A DNA stretch of 64,000 nt, from assembly GCA_963169045.1 (NCBI GenBank), contig CAUJDF010000002.1, forward strand, positions 62,001-126,000, given 5' to 3'. The notes below the pieces were generated by a model that saw nothing but the letters and a program-made list of their open reading frames with translations, did not search any database and was not told where the DNA came from. The DNA comes from Myxococcota bacterium. Lineage in GTDB: Bacteria; Myxococcota_A; Bradymonadia; UBA7976; UBA1532. This document shows positions 8,727 to 17,642 of this stretch, piece after piece. Each line of letters begins with the position of its first letter. Positions within the stretch are counted from its first letter, which is position 1. The position numbers were made by a program, and so were the translations under genes.

Positions 8727-10121
8727 TCAGGGCGTCTCGCGCGCCTGGAGCTGCCGGCGCAGGGCCTCGACCTCGCGCTCGAGATCGCCCACGCGCGCGT
8801 CGACCTCGCGGAAGCGGCGCGCGAGCGCGGTGACGAAGCTGCCCATCCACGCGTTGAGGCCGAGCGCCTCGGTGAGCGCCGCCTCGCGGACCACCAGCAG
8901 CGTCACGTCGTCGACGGCGCGGATGCTCGCCGTGCGCGGCGCCCGCGTGAGGATGGCCGTCTCGCCGAACACCTCGCCGGGCCCCATGACCCGCAGCACG
9001 CGCGGCGCGCCGTCGGCGCCGCTCTTGAAGACCTCGCAGCGGCCCTTGCTGATGATGTACGCCGCTTCGCCGGGATCGCCCTCGTTCAGAATGACCGTGC
9101 CGGCCGCGAAGCTCTCGGCGGGCAGGTGCCAGCCGCCGCGCAGGAAGTCCTCGAGGGCGCGCTGCAGCTCGCCGGCGCCGGCGAAGCGGTCCGCCGGATC
9201 GGCGGCCATCGCGCGCATGGCGATGCGCGACAGCGCCGGCGGCACCCGCGGATCGATCTCCTCGGGCGTGAGGCAGCGCCGCTGCAGCGCCTGGATCAGG
9301 ACGGCGTAGTAGGTGCGGCCGTCGTACGGCGGCCGCCCGACCAGCAGGTGGTAGAGCGTGGCGCCCAGCGTGAACACGTCGCTGCGCTCGTCGACGAGCT
9401 CGTGGGCGCCGCGCGCCTGCTCCGGGGACATGTACGCGGGCGTCCCGATGACGTCGCCCGGCGCGTCGGTCTCGGTGATGGAGCCGCCGTCGCCTGCGGA
9501 CGGCGCCGCGCCACGGAGGCGGGCGACGCCCCAGTCCATCACGTAGACCTGCCCGAACTCGCCGACCATGATGTTCGACGGCTTCAGGTCGCGGTGGATC
9601 ACGCCCTTGCTGTGCGCGAAGGCGATCGCCTCGCAGCACTTGACGAACACCTGGAGCAGGTCGGCCAGGGTGTCGGGCTCGAGCCGTTCGGGCCCGGCGC
9701 GCTCGATGATCTGCTGCAGCGTCACGCCCTGGACCAGCTTCATGCTGAAGTACCAGCAGGCGTCGCCGCCGCTGCCCAGGTCGTGCACGGGCACGATGTT
9801 CGGGTGCTCGAGCTGGCCGGTGACGCGCGCCTCCTCGAGGAAGCGCGCGAGGCGCCGCTCATGGCCGCCGTGGCGCGGGTCGAGCACCTTGATCGCCAGC
9901 TCGCGCAGCAGGCGCTGATCGAAGACGCGCTGGACGGTGCCCATGCCGCCGCGCCCGATCTCGCCCAGCGTCACGAACCGCTCGTCGAAGCGCTCGCCGC
10001 CGGTCTGCACATCCGCCGGCGGGCAGACCACCACCGTCGACGGGGCGTCGACGCTCGGGGGCGGCGGTTGCTGGCGGAGCAGCCCGAGCCAGCGTTCCAG
10101 TCCACGCGTCATGGCCCCCAT
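8727..10121 (-). CDS. Ser/Thr protein kinase fused to a cyclic-nucleotide-binding domain
   Basis: The 464-residue soluble protein has an intact kinase domain (~48-330): GRGGMGTVQ, K78 in AIKVL, H176-R-D178-L-K-P-S-N183, and D196-W-G198 (DWG is a frequent variant in bacterial kinases). A cNMP-binding domain follows (~345-450: FAAGTVILNEGDPGEAAYIISKG in two parts, PGEVFGETAIL, PRTASIRA), then a short coiled coil. This arrangement resembles an inverted PKG, with kinase activity set by cAMP or cGMP. The sAC-type cyclase at 18960 could supply the ligand, an inference from the shared neighbourhood. Starts at 10121 or 10112 are both possible; the first is used. It is divergent from the cNMP/patatin gene with only ~49 bp between, so promoters may overlap. 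The dispersed repeat copy A begins just after its stop. Confidence 0.88.
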   Translation of the reverse strand: MGAMTRGLERWLGLLRQQPPPPSVDAPSTVVVCPPADVQTGGERFDERFVTLGEIGRGGMGTVQRVFDQRLLRELAIKVLDPRHGGHERRLARFLEEARVTGQLEHPNIVPVHDLGSGGDACWYFSMKLVQGVTLQQIIERAGPERLEPDTLADLLQVFVKCCEAIAFAHSKGVIHRDLKPSNIMVGEFGQVYVMDWGVARLRGAAPSAGDGGSITETDAPGDVIGTPAYMSPEQARGAHELVDERSDVFTLGATLYHLLVGRPPYDGRTYYAVLIQALQRRCLTPEEIDPRVPPALSRIAMRAMAADPADRFAGAGELQRALEDFLRGGWHLPAESFAAGTVILNEGDPGEAAYIISKGRCEVFKSGADGAPRVLRVMGPGEVFGETAILTRAPRTASIRAVDDVTLLVVREAALTEALGLNAWMGSFVTALARRFREVDARVGDLEREVEALRRQLQARETP

Positions 10122-10170
10122 GGAAACACGATTCCACTCACCGGTCGAGTCGTGGCATGGTCGCCGACCG

Positions 10171-12066
10171 ATGTCACACACTCGTGAGCCGGATACCCGC
10201 CGCCACATGGTGGCCGGCGTCGACAAGCGCGCCGTCGCCGCCCTGCGGCGCTCGCCGTTCTTCGAGCACGCCAGTGTCCGCCACCTGCGCGAGCTGCTCT
10301 TCGGCGCGACCTCGCTGAGCCTCGCCACCGGGGACCGGCTCTTCGACGAGGGTGCGTCGGCGGATGCCTTCTACGTGCTGCTCGCGGGCCGCCTCCAGTC
10401 GTGGACGACCGCCGAACGCCAAGGCACGAGCGGTCACGGCCTGCTGCGCGACGTCGGTGCGCCGGCCTGCGTCGGCGAGTCCGACGTGGTGCTGCAGCAT
10501 CGACGCAGCTGCACCGCCACCGCGCTCCAGCCCTCCCGCCTCGTTCGGATCGAGGCGAAGGCCTTCGCGGCGCTGCTCGATCGCTCGACGCCGTTCCGGC
10601 GCGCGGTGCGCGGCGTCCGCTTCGAGCAGGAGCGCGTGCGCGCCGTCACGCGCCACCACGACGCGACGAACGCCGAGCGCGTGGGCGTCCTCTCGCCGGC
10701 GCCGGACGTCCCCCTCGGCCCGCTCGTGGACCTGCTCGCCGCGGCGCTCGTCGCCCACCACCGCGAGCGGGTCCTCGTGATGCGCGCGCGGCGCGACGCC
10801 GACCCGCGCCTCGTCGACGGCGATCTCGCACCGCGGCCGGACGCGCCGACGATCGTCGACGTGGGGCCCGATCCCGCGTCGCTCTTCGACGGCCCCACGT
10901 GGAGCCGCATCGTCGACCGCTACGACTACGTCCTCGTCGACACCTCCGCGCTCCCCGCGGCGCAGGCCGCGCGGTTCCGGCCCCACTTCGACCGAGTCGT
11001 GACGGTGGTCCGCCGCGACGTCCCCGCGTACCGCGACCTGCGCGCGGGCTGCCGCCTGCAGCCGGTGGTCCTCGTCCCGCCGGAGGGCTGGGGCGCGTCG
11101 CCGCCGGCGCTCCCGGTTGGCGCGTGCCGGATCAAGCTGGAAACGGCGGAGCTCGTCGCTTCCGCGGGCCGGCTGGGGGCGCTCTCCGGGAGCGGCCGGG
11201 AAGCGATGGCCCGGTTCGCGCGGGGCGTGAGCGACCGGACCGTCGGCATCGCGCTCGGCGGCGGCGGCGCCTGGGGCTTCGCCCACGTGTCGCTCCTCCG
11301 GTTGCTCCGCGAGCGGGGCGTGCCGATCGACGTCGTCAGCGGCGCGAGCTTCGGCGCGGTCGTCGGCGCCTACTTCGCGCGTTACGCCGACGGGCTCGAG
11401 CGCCTGGAGCGCGGCGTCGCCGGGCTGCGTCGGGCCACCCTCCTGAGCGTCTTCGACTCCGGCGCCATCGAGCGCTTCATGCGCAGGGAGACGCCGGGCC
11501 ATCTCTCGGACCTCGACACGACGTTCCTGCCGGTCGCGACCGACGTCTCCGACGGGCACCTGCACGTCTTCCGCGACACCACCATCGCCCGCGCCGTCCG
11601 GGCGAGCGGGTCGTTCCCCTTCGCCTTCGCGGCGACGGTCGCGCGGCGGCCCGACGGCGTGAGGCGCTACGTCGACGGCGGCATCGCCAGCAACGTGCCC
11701 GACTCGGTCCTGGTCGAGGAGGGGGCCGACTTCGTCATCGCGTCCAACGTGGTGCCGCCGCCCGAGTCGATCCCCGCGTCGAAGCCCTGGTTCGGGGGCC
11801 CGGTCGGCACCTGGCTCAACGAGGTCAACCCGATCCTGCGACTGCGGGACGGCGTGCGCTCCGCCTTCATCCTCATGCACGCCGCCGGCGCCTCCGACGC
11901 CAGCCTCGCCGACGCGGTCCACAACAACGGCCCGCTCGACGAGATGCCCGGCGACTTCCACCGCGGCCCCGAGATCATGCGGGCCGTCGCCGAGCAGGTG
12001 CGCGAGTCTGCCGAGGAGATCGCCCGGAAGTGGGGCGAACGGGTCTTCGCGGAGCCCCGGTGCTGA
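10171..12066 (+). CDS. Patatin-like phospholipase with N-terminal cNMP-binding domain
   Basis: The 631-residue protein has a cNMP-binding-like domain (~20-145), a central region resembling a MinD/ParA ATPase without a P-loop (~165-330; YDYVLVDTSALP keeps the Walker B-like strand), and a patatin domain (~355-600). The lipase motifs are intact: oxyanion loop GGGGAWG from 363, nucleophile S393 in GASFG, and D502 in VDGGI. This is the neuropathy-target-esterase-like class of serine phospholipases acting on membrane lipids, with activity presumably set by a nucleotide ligand. The start is taken at 10171 (ATG); 10207 is an alternative. The next gene starts inside its stop codon (GTGCTGA), so the two are translationally coupled and homologous, probably from an old duplication. 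Confidence 0.85.
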   Translation: MSHTREPDTRRHMVAGVDKRAVAALRRSPFFEHASVRHLRELLFGATSLSLATGDRLFDEGASADAFYVLLAGRLQSWTTAERQGTSGHGLLRDVGAPACVGESDVVLQHRRSCTATALQPSRLVRIEAKAFAALLDRSTPFRRAVRGVRFEQERVRAVTRHHDATNAERVGVLSPAPDVPLGPLVDLLAAALVAHHRERVLVMRARRDADPRLVDGDLAPRPDAPTIVDVGPDPASLFDGPTWSRIVDRYDYVLVDTSALPAAQAARFRPHFDRVVTVVRRDVPAYRDLRAGCRLQPVVLVPPEGWGASPPALPVGACRIKLETAELVASAGRLGALSGSGREAMARFARGVSDRTVGIALGGGGAWGFAHVSLLRLLRERGVPIDVVSGASFGAVVGAYFARYADGLERLERGVAGLRRATLLSVFDSGAIERFMRRETPGHLSDLDTTFLPVATDVSDGHLHVFRDTTIARAVRASGSFPFAFAATVARRPDGVRRYVDGGIASNVPDSVLVEEGADFVIASNVVPPPESIPASKPWFGGPVGTWLNEVNPILRLRDGVRSAFILMHAAGASDASLADAVHNNGPLDEMPGDFHRGPEIMRAVAEQVRESAEEIARKWGERVFAEPRC

Positions 12067-14348
12067 CCCCCTCCCAGCTACACGATGACGGCCTCGACTG
12101 GCTGCTCGACCAGAGCTTCCTCGGCAAGCTCGCGCCCGAGGACCAGGCGGCGGTGCTGGCGGTGGCGGAGCTGCGCGACGTGCCCGAGGGCGCGGTGCTC
12201 ATCGAGCCGGGCACGCGCGGGCGCGAGGTGCACCTCGTCGTCGCGGGGCAGGCCGAGGTGTCCGTCAGCGACAGCGGGCGTACGCAGGCGCTCGCGCGCG
12301 TCGGCCCCGGGCGCCTGCTCGGGGAGCGCGCCGTCCGGCGTGGCGAGACGACGCGGGCCCGAGTGCGCGCCATCAGCGCCATGCGCACGCTGACCCTGCC
12401 CGCGCCGGCCTTCGCGGAGCTCATGGGCCGCATCCCGGCGCTGGCGCGGTACGTCGACGACCTCATCGAGCTGCGCGACCGCAGCGGCCTGCTGATGAAC
12501 CTGCTGCTGCGCGACCCGATCCTGCGCTCGCTGGGTCGCGAGGGCGTCGAGCGGCTGCTGCAGTCGGGCACCATCGTGCGCTGCGACGCGGGCCGGCGCA
12601 TCGTCACCGCCGGCGAGCGCGGGGCCGACGTGTTCCTCGTCGTGAAGGGTCGGGTGGCGGTCTACGTGCCCGCGCCGGGCGGCCGGCGCGAGCAGGTCTC
12701 GACCCACACCGCCGGCTGGTTCTTCGGCCACGCCTCGCTGCTGCTCGACGTGCCGCGCACCGCCGACATCGAGGCCGTCGAGCCGACGGAGCTGCTGCAG
12801 GTCAGCGACCGCGCCTTCATGCAGCTGATCGCGCGCAACCCGCCGCTGTACCGGCGCCTGTACGAGTCGCTGGCCAGCCTGCGGCTGCACGCCGACGAGG
12901 CGCTGTCGCGCAGCCGCGGACCGATGGTCGTCGCACTCTGGAGCGCGCAGCGCGACATCGGCACGACGACGCTCGCCTACGGGATGGCCGCGCACCTGGC
13001 GCTCGAGAGCGAGGTCACGCTGCTCGACCTCGAGGGCGCGCGCAGCGCGCGTCGGCTCGGCCTGGCGGTGACCGCCGGCCGGGTGGCGGGCATCCCGGTG
13101 CGCCGCGCGTCCACGCCGCCCGAGTGGCGCGTCGACATGCTCTGGCCGGAGGACCGGGCGCGCACCGCCGATCTCATCTCGGCGCTGAAGCAGCGGGCCG
13201 ACGATGGCGCGAGCATCGTGATCGCCCTGTCCGACGCCGAGCCGCCGGACGAGGCGACGGTGCGCGCGTCCGAGACGATCGTCTTCCTCCGGTGGGCCCA
13301 CGACGTCTCCGCCGGCCTGCCGCTGGACCACCTCGGCTTCCACGTCGACGCCGTCCGGCTCGAGGACGGCGTCGAGCTGCCGATGGCGGCGAGCCGCAAC
13401 GCGGTGCGCGTGCCGCACGACCCGGTGACGGGGCCGCGCTTCTGGCGGAGCGGCGACCTGCGGGCGCTGCGCGACGACGCCCGCCCGCTCGGCCGCGCCG
13501 CCGCGCGCCTCGTGCGCGTGCTGCGCGGCCGCACGGTCGGCGTGGCGCTCGGCGGCGGCGGCGCGCTCGGCTTCGCCCACGTCGCGCTGTTGCACGCCCT
13601 GGACGAGGCGAAGGTCCCCGTCGACTACGTGGCCGGCGTCTCGTTCGGCTCGCTCGTCGGCGCGCTGTACGCGAGCGGCGGCCTCGAGCTGTGCGAGAGC
13701 CTCATCCAGCGCCGGCGCGAGCTGCAGCGGCTCGTCAACCTCTGCTTCCTCTCGCTGACGCCGCTCGTGCGCTGGGTCGACGGCCTGACGCGCGGCCGGA
13801 CGCTCGGCACCACCGAGGTGCCGTTCTTCCCCGTCTCGCTCGACGTCGTGACCGGCCAGGAGGTGGTGATCACCCGCGGCACCGTCGCCGAGGGCATGCG
13901 CGCGTCGTCGTCCTTCCCCGGCCTGTTCCCGGCGCTCGCGCGCGGCGTGACCCGGCTCGTCGACGGCGGCATCGTCAACAACGTCCCCGCGTCGGTGGTG
14001 TGGGACGCGGGCGCCAACTTCATCATCGCGTCCAACATCATCCCCGCGCATCCGGTGGGCCGGGAGCCGCGGCTGACCGACAGCGTGGCGGCGCGCCTGC
14101 GCGGCGTGACCGTCGGGCGCCTCGACGACATCCTGCGCTCGGTCTTCCTCTTGATGTCGCAGACCGGGCGCGATCGGGCGACCCTCGCCGACTTCGTCTT
14201 CGACCTCGACCTCGAGGGCTACACCATCTACGACTTCCAGCGCGGCCACGAGATCTACGCGCGCGCCCTGGACCAGGCGCGCGCCGCCCTGCCCGATATC
14301 GTCGAGTTGCGGCAGGCGGAGCGGTCGATCCGGCTCGGCCAGCGGTAG
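12060..14348 (+). CDS. Patatin-like phospholipase with two cNMP-binding domains and a degenerate MinD-like domain
   Basis: The 762-residue protein has two cNMP-binding domains (~15-135 and ~150-270), a MinD/ParA-like segment (~285-430) and a patatin domain (~485-750). In the MinD-like part the Walker A Lys is replaced (QRDIGTTT where GGVGKTT is expected), followed by VTLLDLEG, so ATP hydrolysis is doubtful. The patatin motifs are intact: GGGGALGFAH, S528 in GVSFG and D635 in VDGGI. It is likely a cyclic-nucleotide-responsive phospholipase or lysophospholipase at the membrane. The start is a GTG at 12060 that overlaps the upstream stop TGA; no ATG gives the full first domain. It shares its architecture with the preceding gene but carries an extra cNMP-binding domain. 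Confidence 0.87.
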   Translation: MLTPSQLHDDGLDWLLDQSFLGKLAPEDQAAVLAVAELRDVPEGAVLIEPGTRGREVHLVVAGQAEVSVSDSGRTQALARVGPGRLLGERAVRRGETTRARVRAISAMRTLTLPAPAFAELMGRIPALARYVDDLIELRDRSGLLMNLLLRDPILRSLGREGVERLLQSGTIVRCDAGRRIVTAGERGADVFLVVKGRVAVYVPAPGGRREQVSTHTAGWFFGHASLLLDVPRTADIEAVEPTELLQVSDRAFMQLIARNPPLYRRLYESLASLRLHADEALSRSRGPMVVALWSAQRDIGTTTLAYGMAAHLALESEVTLLDLEGARSARRLGLAVTAGRVAGIPVRRASTPPEWRVDMLWPEDRARTADLISALKQRADDGASIVIALSDAEPPDEATVRASETIVFLRWAHDVSAGLPLDHLGFHVDAVRLEDGVELPMAASRNAVRVPHDPVTGPRFWRSGDLRALRDDARPLGRAAARLVRVLRGRTVGVALGGGGALGFAHVALLHALDEAKVPVDYVAGVSFGSLVGALYASGGLELCESLIQRRRELQRLVNLCFLSLTPLVRWVDGLTRGRTLGTTEVPFFPVSLDVVTGQEVVITRGTVAEGMRASSSFPGLFPALARGVTRLVDGGIVNNVPASVVWDAGANFIIASNIIPAHPVGREPRLTDSVAARLRGVTVGRLDDILRSVFLLMSQTGRDRATLADFVFDLDLEGYTIYDFQRGHEIYARALDQARAALPDIVELRQAERSIRLGQR

Positions 14349-14408
14349 GCGCCACCCCGAGTCGTGCCGCCGTTGCGACGCGACGCCACAAGTGGCAGCC
14401 TCCGCCGA

Positions 14409-15251
14409 GTGGGAACCCCGCTCACCTTCGACGACGTGCGGCGCCTCGCGTGTCCGCGCTGCCGCGGCGCGCTCGCATACGACGGCCCGTCGCGTGACGG
14501 CCTCCGCTGCGGCGCCTGCGGTGGCGGCTGGCCTGTCGAGCGGGGGCTGCCGCGCCTGTTCGACGAGAGCGCCGTCCGCGGCACCGACCGGCTGATGCGC
14601 CTCTTCTACGACGGCCTGCCGGCGCTCCACGACCCGGTCGTGCGCCTGATGCTGCCGCTCATCCAGGGCGTCGGCGAGCGGGAGATGCGCGCGTTCTACG
14701 TGCGGCGCCTCGAGCTCGACCGGCTCGCGCCGCGCGCCGACGGCGGCCCCCCGCGGATCCTCGAGATCGGCGTCGGCTGCGGCGCCAACGTACCGCTCGT
14801 TCGGCAGGGGCTGCCGGTGGGTCTCGAGGCCGAGCTGTGGGGCTGCGACCTCAGCGCCGGCATGCTCGGGCAGCTGCGCCGCCGGCTGCCGCGGCGGGGC
14901 GTACCGGTGCCGCGGCTCGTGCAGGCCGACGCCCACGCGCTCCCCTTCCCCGACGGGGCGTTCGATCGCGTCTTTCATGTCGGCGGCATCGGCGCCTACC
15001 GCGACCCGCGCGCGGCGCTGGCCGAGATGGCGCGCGTCGCCGTCCCCGGCACGCCGATCGTCGTCGTCGACGAGCAGGTCGACGCGAACGCGCGGCTGAA
15101 CCCCTTGCAGTACGCGCTGTTCCGCGCGTTCACGTTCTACGACCGGCGCCCGCACTGCCCGGTCGAGCACCTGCCGCGCGGCGCCACCGACGTGCGCGAG
15201 GAGCAGGCGGGGCCCGCGTTCTACTGCCTCACGTTCCGCGTGCCGGGGTGA
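14409..15251 (+). CDS. SAM-dependent methyltransferase with N-terminal zinc ribbon
   Basis: The 280-residue protein starts with a Trm112-like zinc ribbon (CPRC ... CGAC, residues ~12-40) and continues with a class I methyltransferase fold. Motif I is ILEIGVGCGAN (~117-127), then the acidic WGCDLSAGML and post-motif DAHALPFPDGAFDRVF. This arrangement is shared by UbiE/COQ5-related and lipid or small-molecule methyltransferases; the substrate cannot be read from the sequence. The GTG at 14409 is preferred; another GTG at 14364 would add 15 residues without improving the domain. Its stop overlaps the start of the following membrane protein (GTGA), so the two are coupled. A lipid substrate would fit the patatin genes before and the KAS III-like cluster after it, but that is positional inference. 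Confidence 0.78.
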   Translation: MGTPLTFDDVRRLACPRCRGALAYDGPSRDGLRCGACGGGWPVERGLPRLFDESAVRGTDRLMRLFYDGLPALHDPVVRLMLPLIQGVGEREMRAFYVRRLELDRLAPRADGGPPRILEIGVGCGANVPLVRQGLPVGLEAELWGCDLSAGMLGQLRRRLPRRGVPVPRLVQADAHALPFPDGAFDRVFHVGGIGAYRDPRAALAEMARVAVPGTPIVVVDEQVDANARLNPLQYALFRAFTFYDRRPHCPVEHLPRGATDVREEQAGPAFYCLTFRVPG

Positions 15252-15856
15252 GCGCCCCGCCGGCGCCCGGTCCCGTCGAACGCGAGGCGGTCCTCCGCGC
15301 GTTCGCGGCCGCCCGCGCCGAGCCGCTCCCACCCGGTCGGGGCGCCACCGGCAGCCTGCTCGTCACCCTCGCGCTGGCCGTCGTCATCGGCGTCGCGGCG
15401 ACGGCGGGCGTCCTCGGCTTCGCGCTGCCCGGCGCCGTCGCCGCCGCCGTCTACGGCCTGCCCGCCGTCCTCTTCGCCGCCGGCGTCTGGATGATCATGT
15501 CCCGGCGTCCGCGGGAGCAGGTCCTCGAGGAGCGCGCCGAGGCCGCGCTGGGCGACCTGGCGGCGGTCGATCCCGCCGCCGATCCGCGCCGCACGCTCGA
15601 GTTGTCCGCCCGCGTCCTCGCCTTCGCGCTGCCGCGCGGCGACGACCCCGGCGCGCCGGCGCTCGACCCCGCCGAGGCCGCCGACCGCGCCGGCGCGGCG
15701 CTCTCCTGGCTCGAGGCCGCCGAGCGCGTCCTCATCGACGCCGGCCACGCGGAGCCCACCTTCAGCAGCCCCGCCGTCGGCGACACGATCTTCGAAGCCC
15801 CGCCCGGCGACACCGTCTTCGACATGCCGCCGCTCTCCGACGAAGGCCGCTCCTGA
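15248..15856 (+). CDS. Small membrane protein, function unknown
   Basis: The 202-residue protein has two predicted transmembrane helices close together (~37-60 and ~62-90) and a soluble C-terminal region of ~110 residues. That region has helices rich in Ala, Glu and Arg and ends in short repeated motifs (DTIFEAPPGDTVFDMPP). The repeat of DT[IV]F and acidic residues suggests a disordered binding tail. No family was recognised. The GTG at 15248 overlaps the methyltransferase stop (GTGA), which fixes the start and suggests a joint function. A perfect GC palindrome (15857-15868) follows the stop but has no T run. Confidence 0.7.
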   Translation: MSAPPAPGPVEREAVLRAFAAARAEPLPPGRGATGSLLVTLALAVVIGVAATAGVLGFALPGAVAAAVYGLPAVLFAAGVWMIMSRRPREQVLEERAEAALGDLAAVDPAADPRRTLELSARVLAFALPRGDDPGAPALDPAEAADRAGAALSWLEAAERVLIDAGHAEPTFSSPAVGDTIFEAPPGDTVFDMPPLSDEGRS

Positions 15857-15942
15857 GCGGCCGGCCGCGCCCCCAGCCGAGTTGCCCGCCGCGCCCCCCC
15901 GTGGCACAGTGCGGGTCCTACGGGAAGAACCGGAAACGTGGC

Positions 15943-16914
15943 GTGCTGACCGCGGGGATCCTGGGGACGGCGACCGTGCTTCGCGGCCGCTTGCGCGGCA
16001 CGGCCGAGGTCGGCGCGGAGGCGATGCCCGACCGTCCGGCCGCGGTCCTGCGGCGCCTCACCGGCATCGAGACGCGGTACTGGCTCGACGCGGAGACGAC
16101 GGTCGCGGCGCTGGCCTGCGAGGCGCTCCGCGGCGCCCTCGACCGCGCCCGCCTCGCCCCCGAAGCCCTCGAGCGCGTCATCCTCGTCACCTCGACCGGC
16201 GGCGACACGCTCGTCCCCGCGAGCGTCAACGCGGTGATCGCCGGCCTCGGCCTCGACGGCCGCGCCGACGGCTTCGACCTCAACAACGCATGCACCGGCT
16301 TCCTCAGCGCCTTCGACGTGGCCGCGCGCTGTGTCGCCACCGGCAGCGGTCCGATCGGCATCGCGGTCGTCGAGACGCTGACGCGCTTCCTCTCGCCGGC
16401 GCACCCGCGCCCCTACATGGTGTTCGGCGACGCGGCGATGGCGGCGGTGGTCGGGCCGGCGGCTTCGGGCGGCGTCCACGCCACGCACTTCGGGAACGTC
16501 GGCGCCCACCGCGGCGCGGTCGTCCTCGGCCACCCCGGCTGGGCGGGCACCCTCACGTGCTTCGAGTTCGAGAGCTCGCGCGACGAGCTGCTCGACCTCG
16601 CGCGGGGCGCGCTGCAGAAGAGCGCCGACCGCGTGCTCGCCGCCGCCGGGCTGCGCCTCGACGAGGTGGAGTGGGTGGTGCTGCACCAGCCGAACGGATC
16701 GATGCTCCAGGCGCTCATCCGCGGCCTGGGCATCGACCCGGCCCGAGTCGTGCCCGTGGTCGAGGCCATCGGCAGCGTCGGCGCGGCGTCGGTGGCGGTG
16801 AGCCTCGACCGTCTGTTGCGCGAGCGCCCGGTGGCACCGGGCGATCGCATCCTGATGATGGCGGTGGGCGCCGGCATGTCCTACGGCGCCGTGCTCTACG
16901 AGGTGGGTCGATGA
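15943..16914 (+). CDS. KAS III-like beta-ketoacyl synthase, FabH/OleA superfamily
   Basis: The 323-residue thiolase-fold protein has the active-site Cys117 (NNACTGF) and His248 (LHQPNGS). Both lie within five residues of E. coli FabH C112 and H244. The third FabH residue, Asn274, aligns with Ser278 (AIGSVGAAS). The N-terminal LTAGILGTAT and the C-terminal AVGAGMSYGAVLYE fit the family. The Cys would take an acyl group from acyl-CoA or acyl-ACP; a non-Asn site suggests non-decarboxylating acyl transfer or an unusual condensation rather than ordinary FabH work. The GTG at 15943 is chosen because the family motif begins there; a GTG at 15901 adds 14 atypical residues. It opens a four-gene coupled cluster and overlaps the next start (ATGA). 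Confidence 0.82.
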   Translation: MLTAGILGTATVLRGRLRGTAEVGAEAMPDRPAAVLRRLTGIETRYWLDAETTVAALACEALRGALDRARLAPEALERVILVTSTGGDTLVPASVNAVIAGLGLDGRADGFDLNNACTGFLSAFDVAARCVATGSGPIGIAVVETLTRFLSPAHPRPYMVFGDAAMAAVVGPAASGGVHATHFGNVGAHRGAVVLGHPGWAGTLTCFEFESSRDELLDLARGALQKSADRVLAAAGLRLDEVEWVVLHQPNGSMLQALIRGLGIDPARVVPVVEAIGSVGAASVAVSLDRLLRERPVAPGDRILMMAVGAGMSYGAVLYEVGR

Positions 16915-17642
16915 CGCCGGGCGCCGCCGCCGCGCGCGAGGCCTGGCTGCGCTATTGGCGCCTGCAGCAGCGCTGGCACCGCTACACGGTCGAAGGCTTC
17001 GAGCACCTCACCGGACCGCCGGCGCTCATCGTCGGCTACCACGGTCGCTCGATCGCCCGCGACCTGTGCATGTTCACCGCCTACGCCCACGACCGCCTGG
17101 GATACCTGCCCCACGCCTTCTTCCATCGCGCCTTCGCCGAGAACCCGGTCCTGCGCGCCGTCCTCGAGGGGGTCGGAGGCGTGACGAGCGACGACGGGTC
17201 CGTTGCCGCCGCCGTCGCGCGCGGCGAGCACCTGATCGTGACGCCCGGCGGCACCCGCGAGGGCTGCCGCAGCTTCCGCGACCGCTACCGCGTCGACTGG
17301 GGCCGCCGCACCGGCTATCTCAAGCTCGCGCTGAAGTACGGGCTCGACGTCATCCCCGCCGCCGCCCACGGTACCGACGACACCTACGTCGGCCTCAACG
17401 ACGGGGACGCGTGGAGCCGCCGGCTGCGCCTGCCGCTGGGCCTGCCGGTGTGGGTGGGCCTGGGACCGCTGGGACCCTGGCCGCTGTCGCCCCCCTTCCC
17501 CGTTCGCATCCGGCAGGTCCTGGGGCCGCGCATCGCCCTGCCCCGCGTCGCCGCCGGCGATCGGGACGCCCTCGCCGCGCTGCACGACGAGGTGGCGGGC
17601 GCCGTGCAGGGGCTGCTCGACGGCGCGAGGGGCGCCGCGTGA
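16911..17642 (+). CDS. PlsC/DGAT-like acyltransferase (TMEM68-like)
   Basis: The 243-residue protein resembles the lysophospholipid/diacylglycerol acyltransferase superfamily. It has a His motif (GYHGRSIARD, residues ~42-51), HAFFHRAF, and the typical LIVTPGGTREG segment (~102-112) where related proteins have PGG-x-RE. The spacing between His and Asp is longer than HX4D, so catalysis should be checked. It would transfer an acyl group to a lipid acceptor at the membrane. The ATG at 16911 overlaps the KAS III-like stop (ATGA), and the next gene starts inside its stop (GTGA). This tight coupling implies it handles the product of the condensing enzyme. The acceptor is unknown. Confidence 0.75.
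   Translation: MTPGAAAAREAWLRYWRLQQRWHRYTVEGFEHLTGPPALIVGYHGRSIARDLCMFTAYAHDRLGYLPHAFFHRAFAENPVLRAVLEGVGGVTSDDGSVAAAVARGEHLIVTPGGTREGCRSFRDRYRVDWGRRTGYLKLALKYGLDVIPAAAHGTDDTYVGLNDGDAWSRRLRLPLGLPVWVGLGPLGPWPLSPPFPVRIRQVLGPRIALPRVAAGDRDALAALHDEVAGAVQGLLDGARGAA

Noticed and set aside
12078-15332. A 1084-codon minus-strand open frame opposite the second patatin and the methyltransferase
   Set aside because: The plus-strand frames have intact motifs (GVSFG, DGG, SAM motif I) and coupled starts. The minus product shows only biased composition.
15857-15868. Perfect GCGGCCGGCCGC palindrome after the membrane protein gene as a terminator
   Set aside because: It has no loop or T run and is the kind of GC palindrome expected by chance here.
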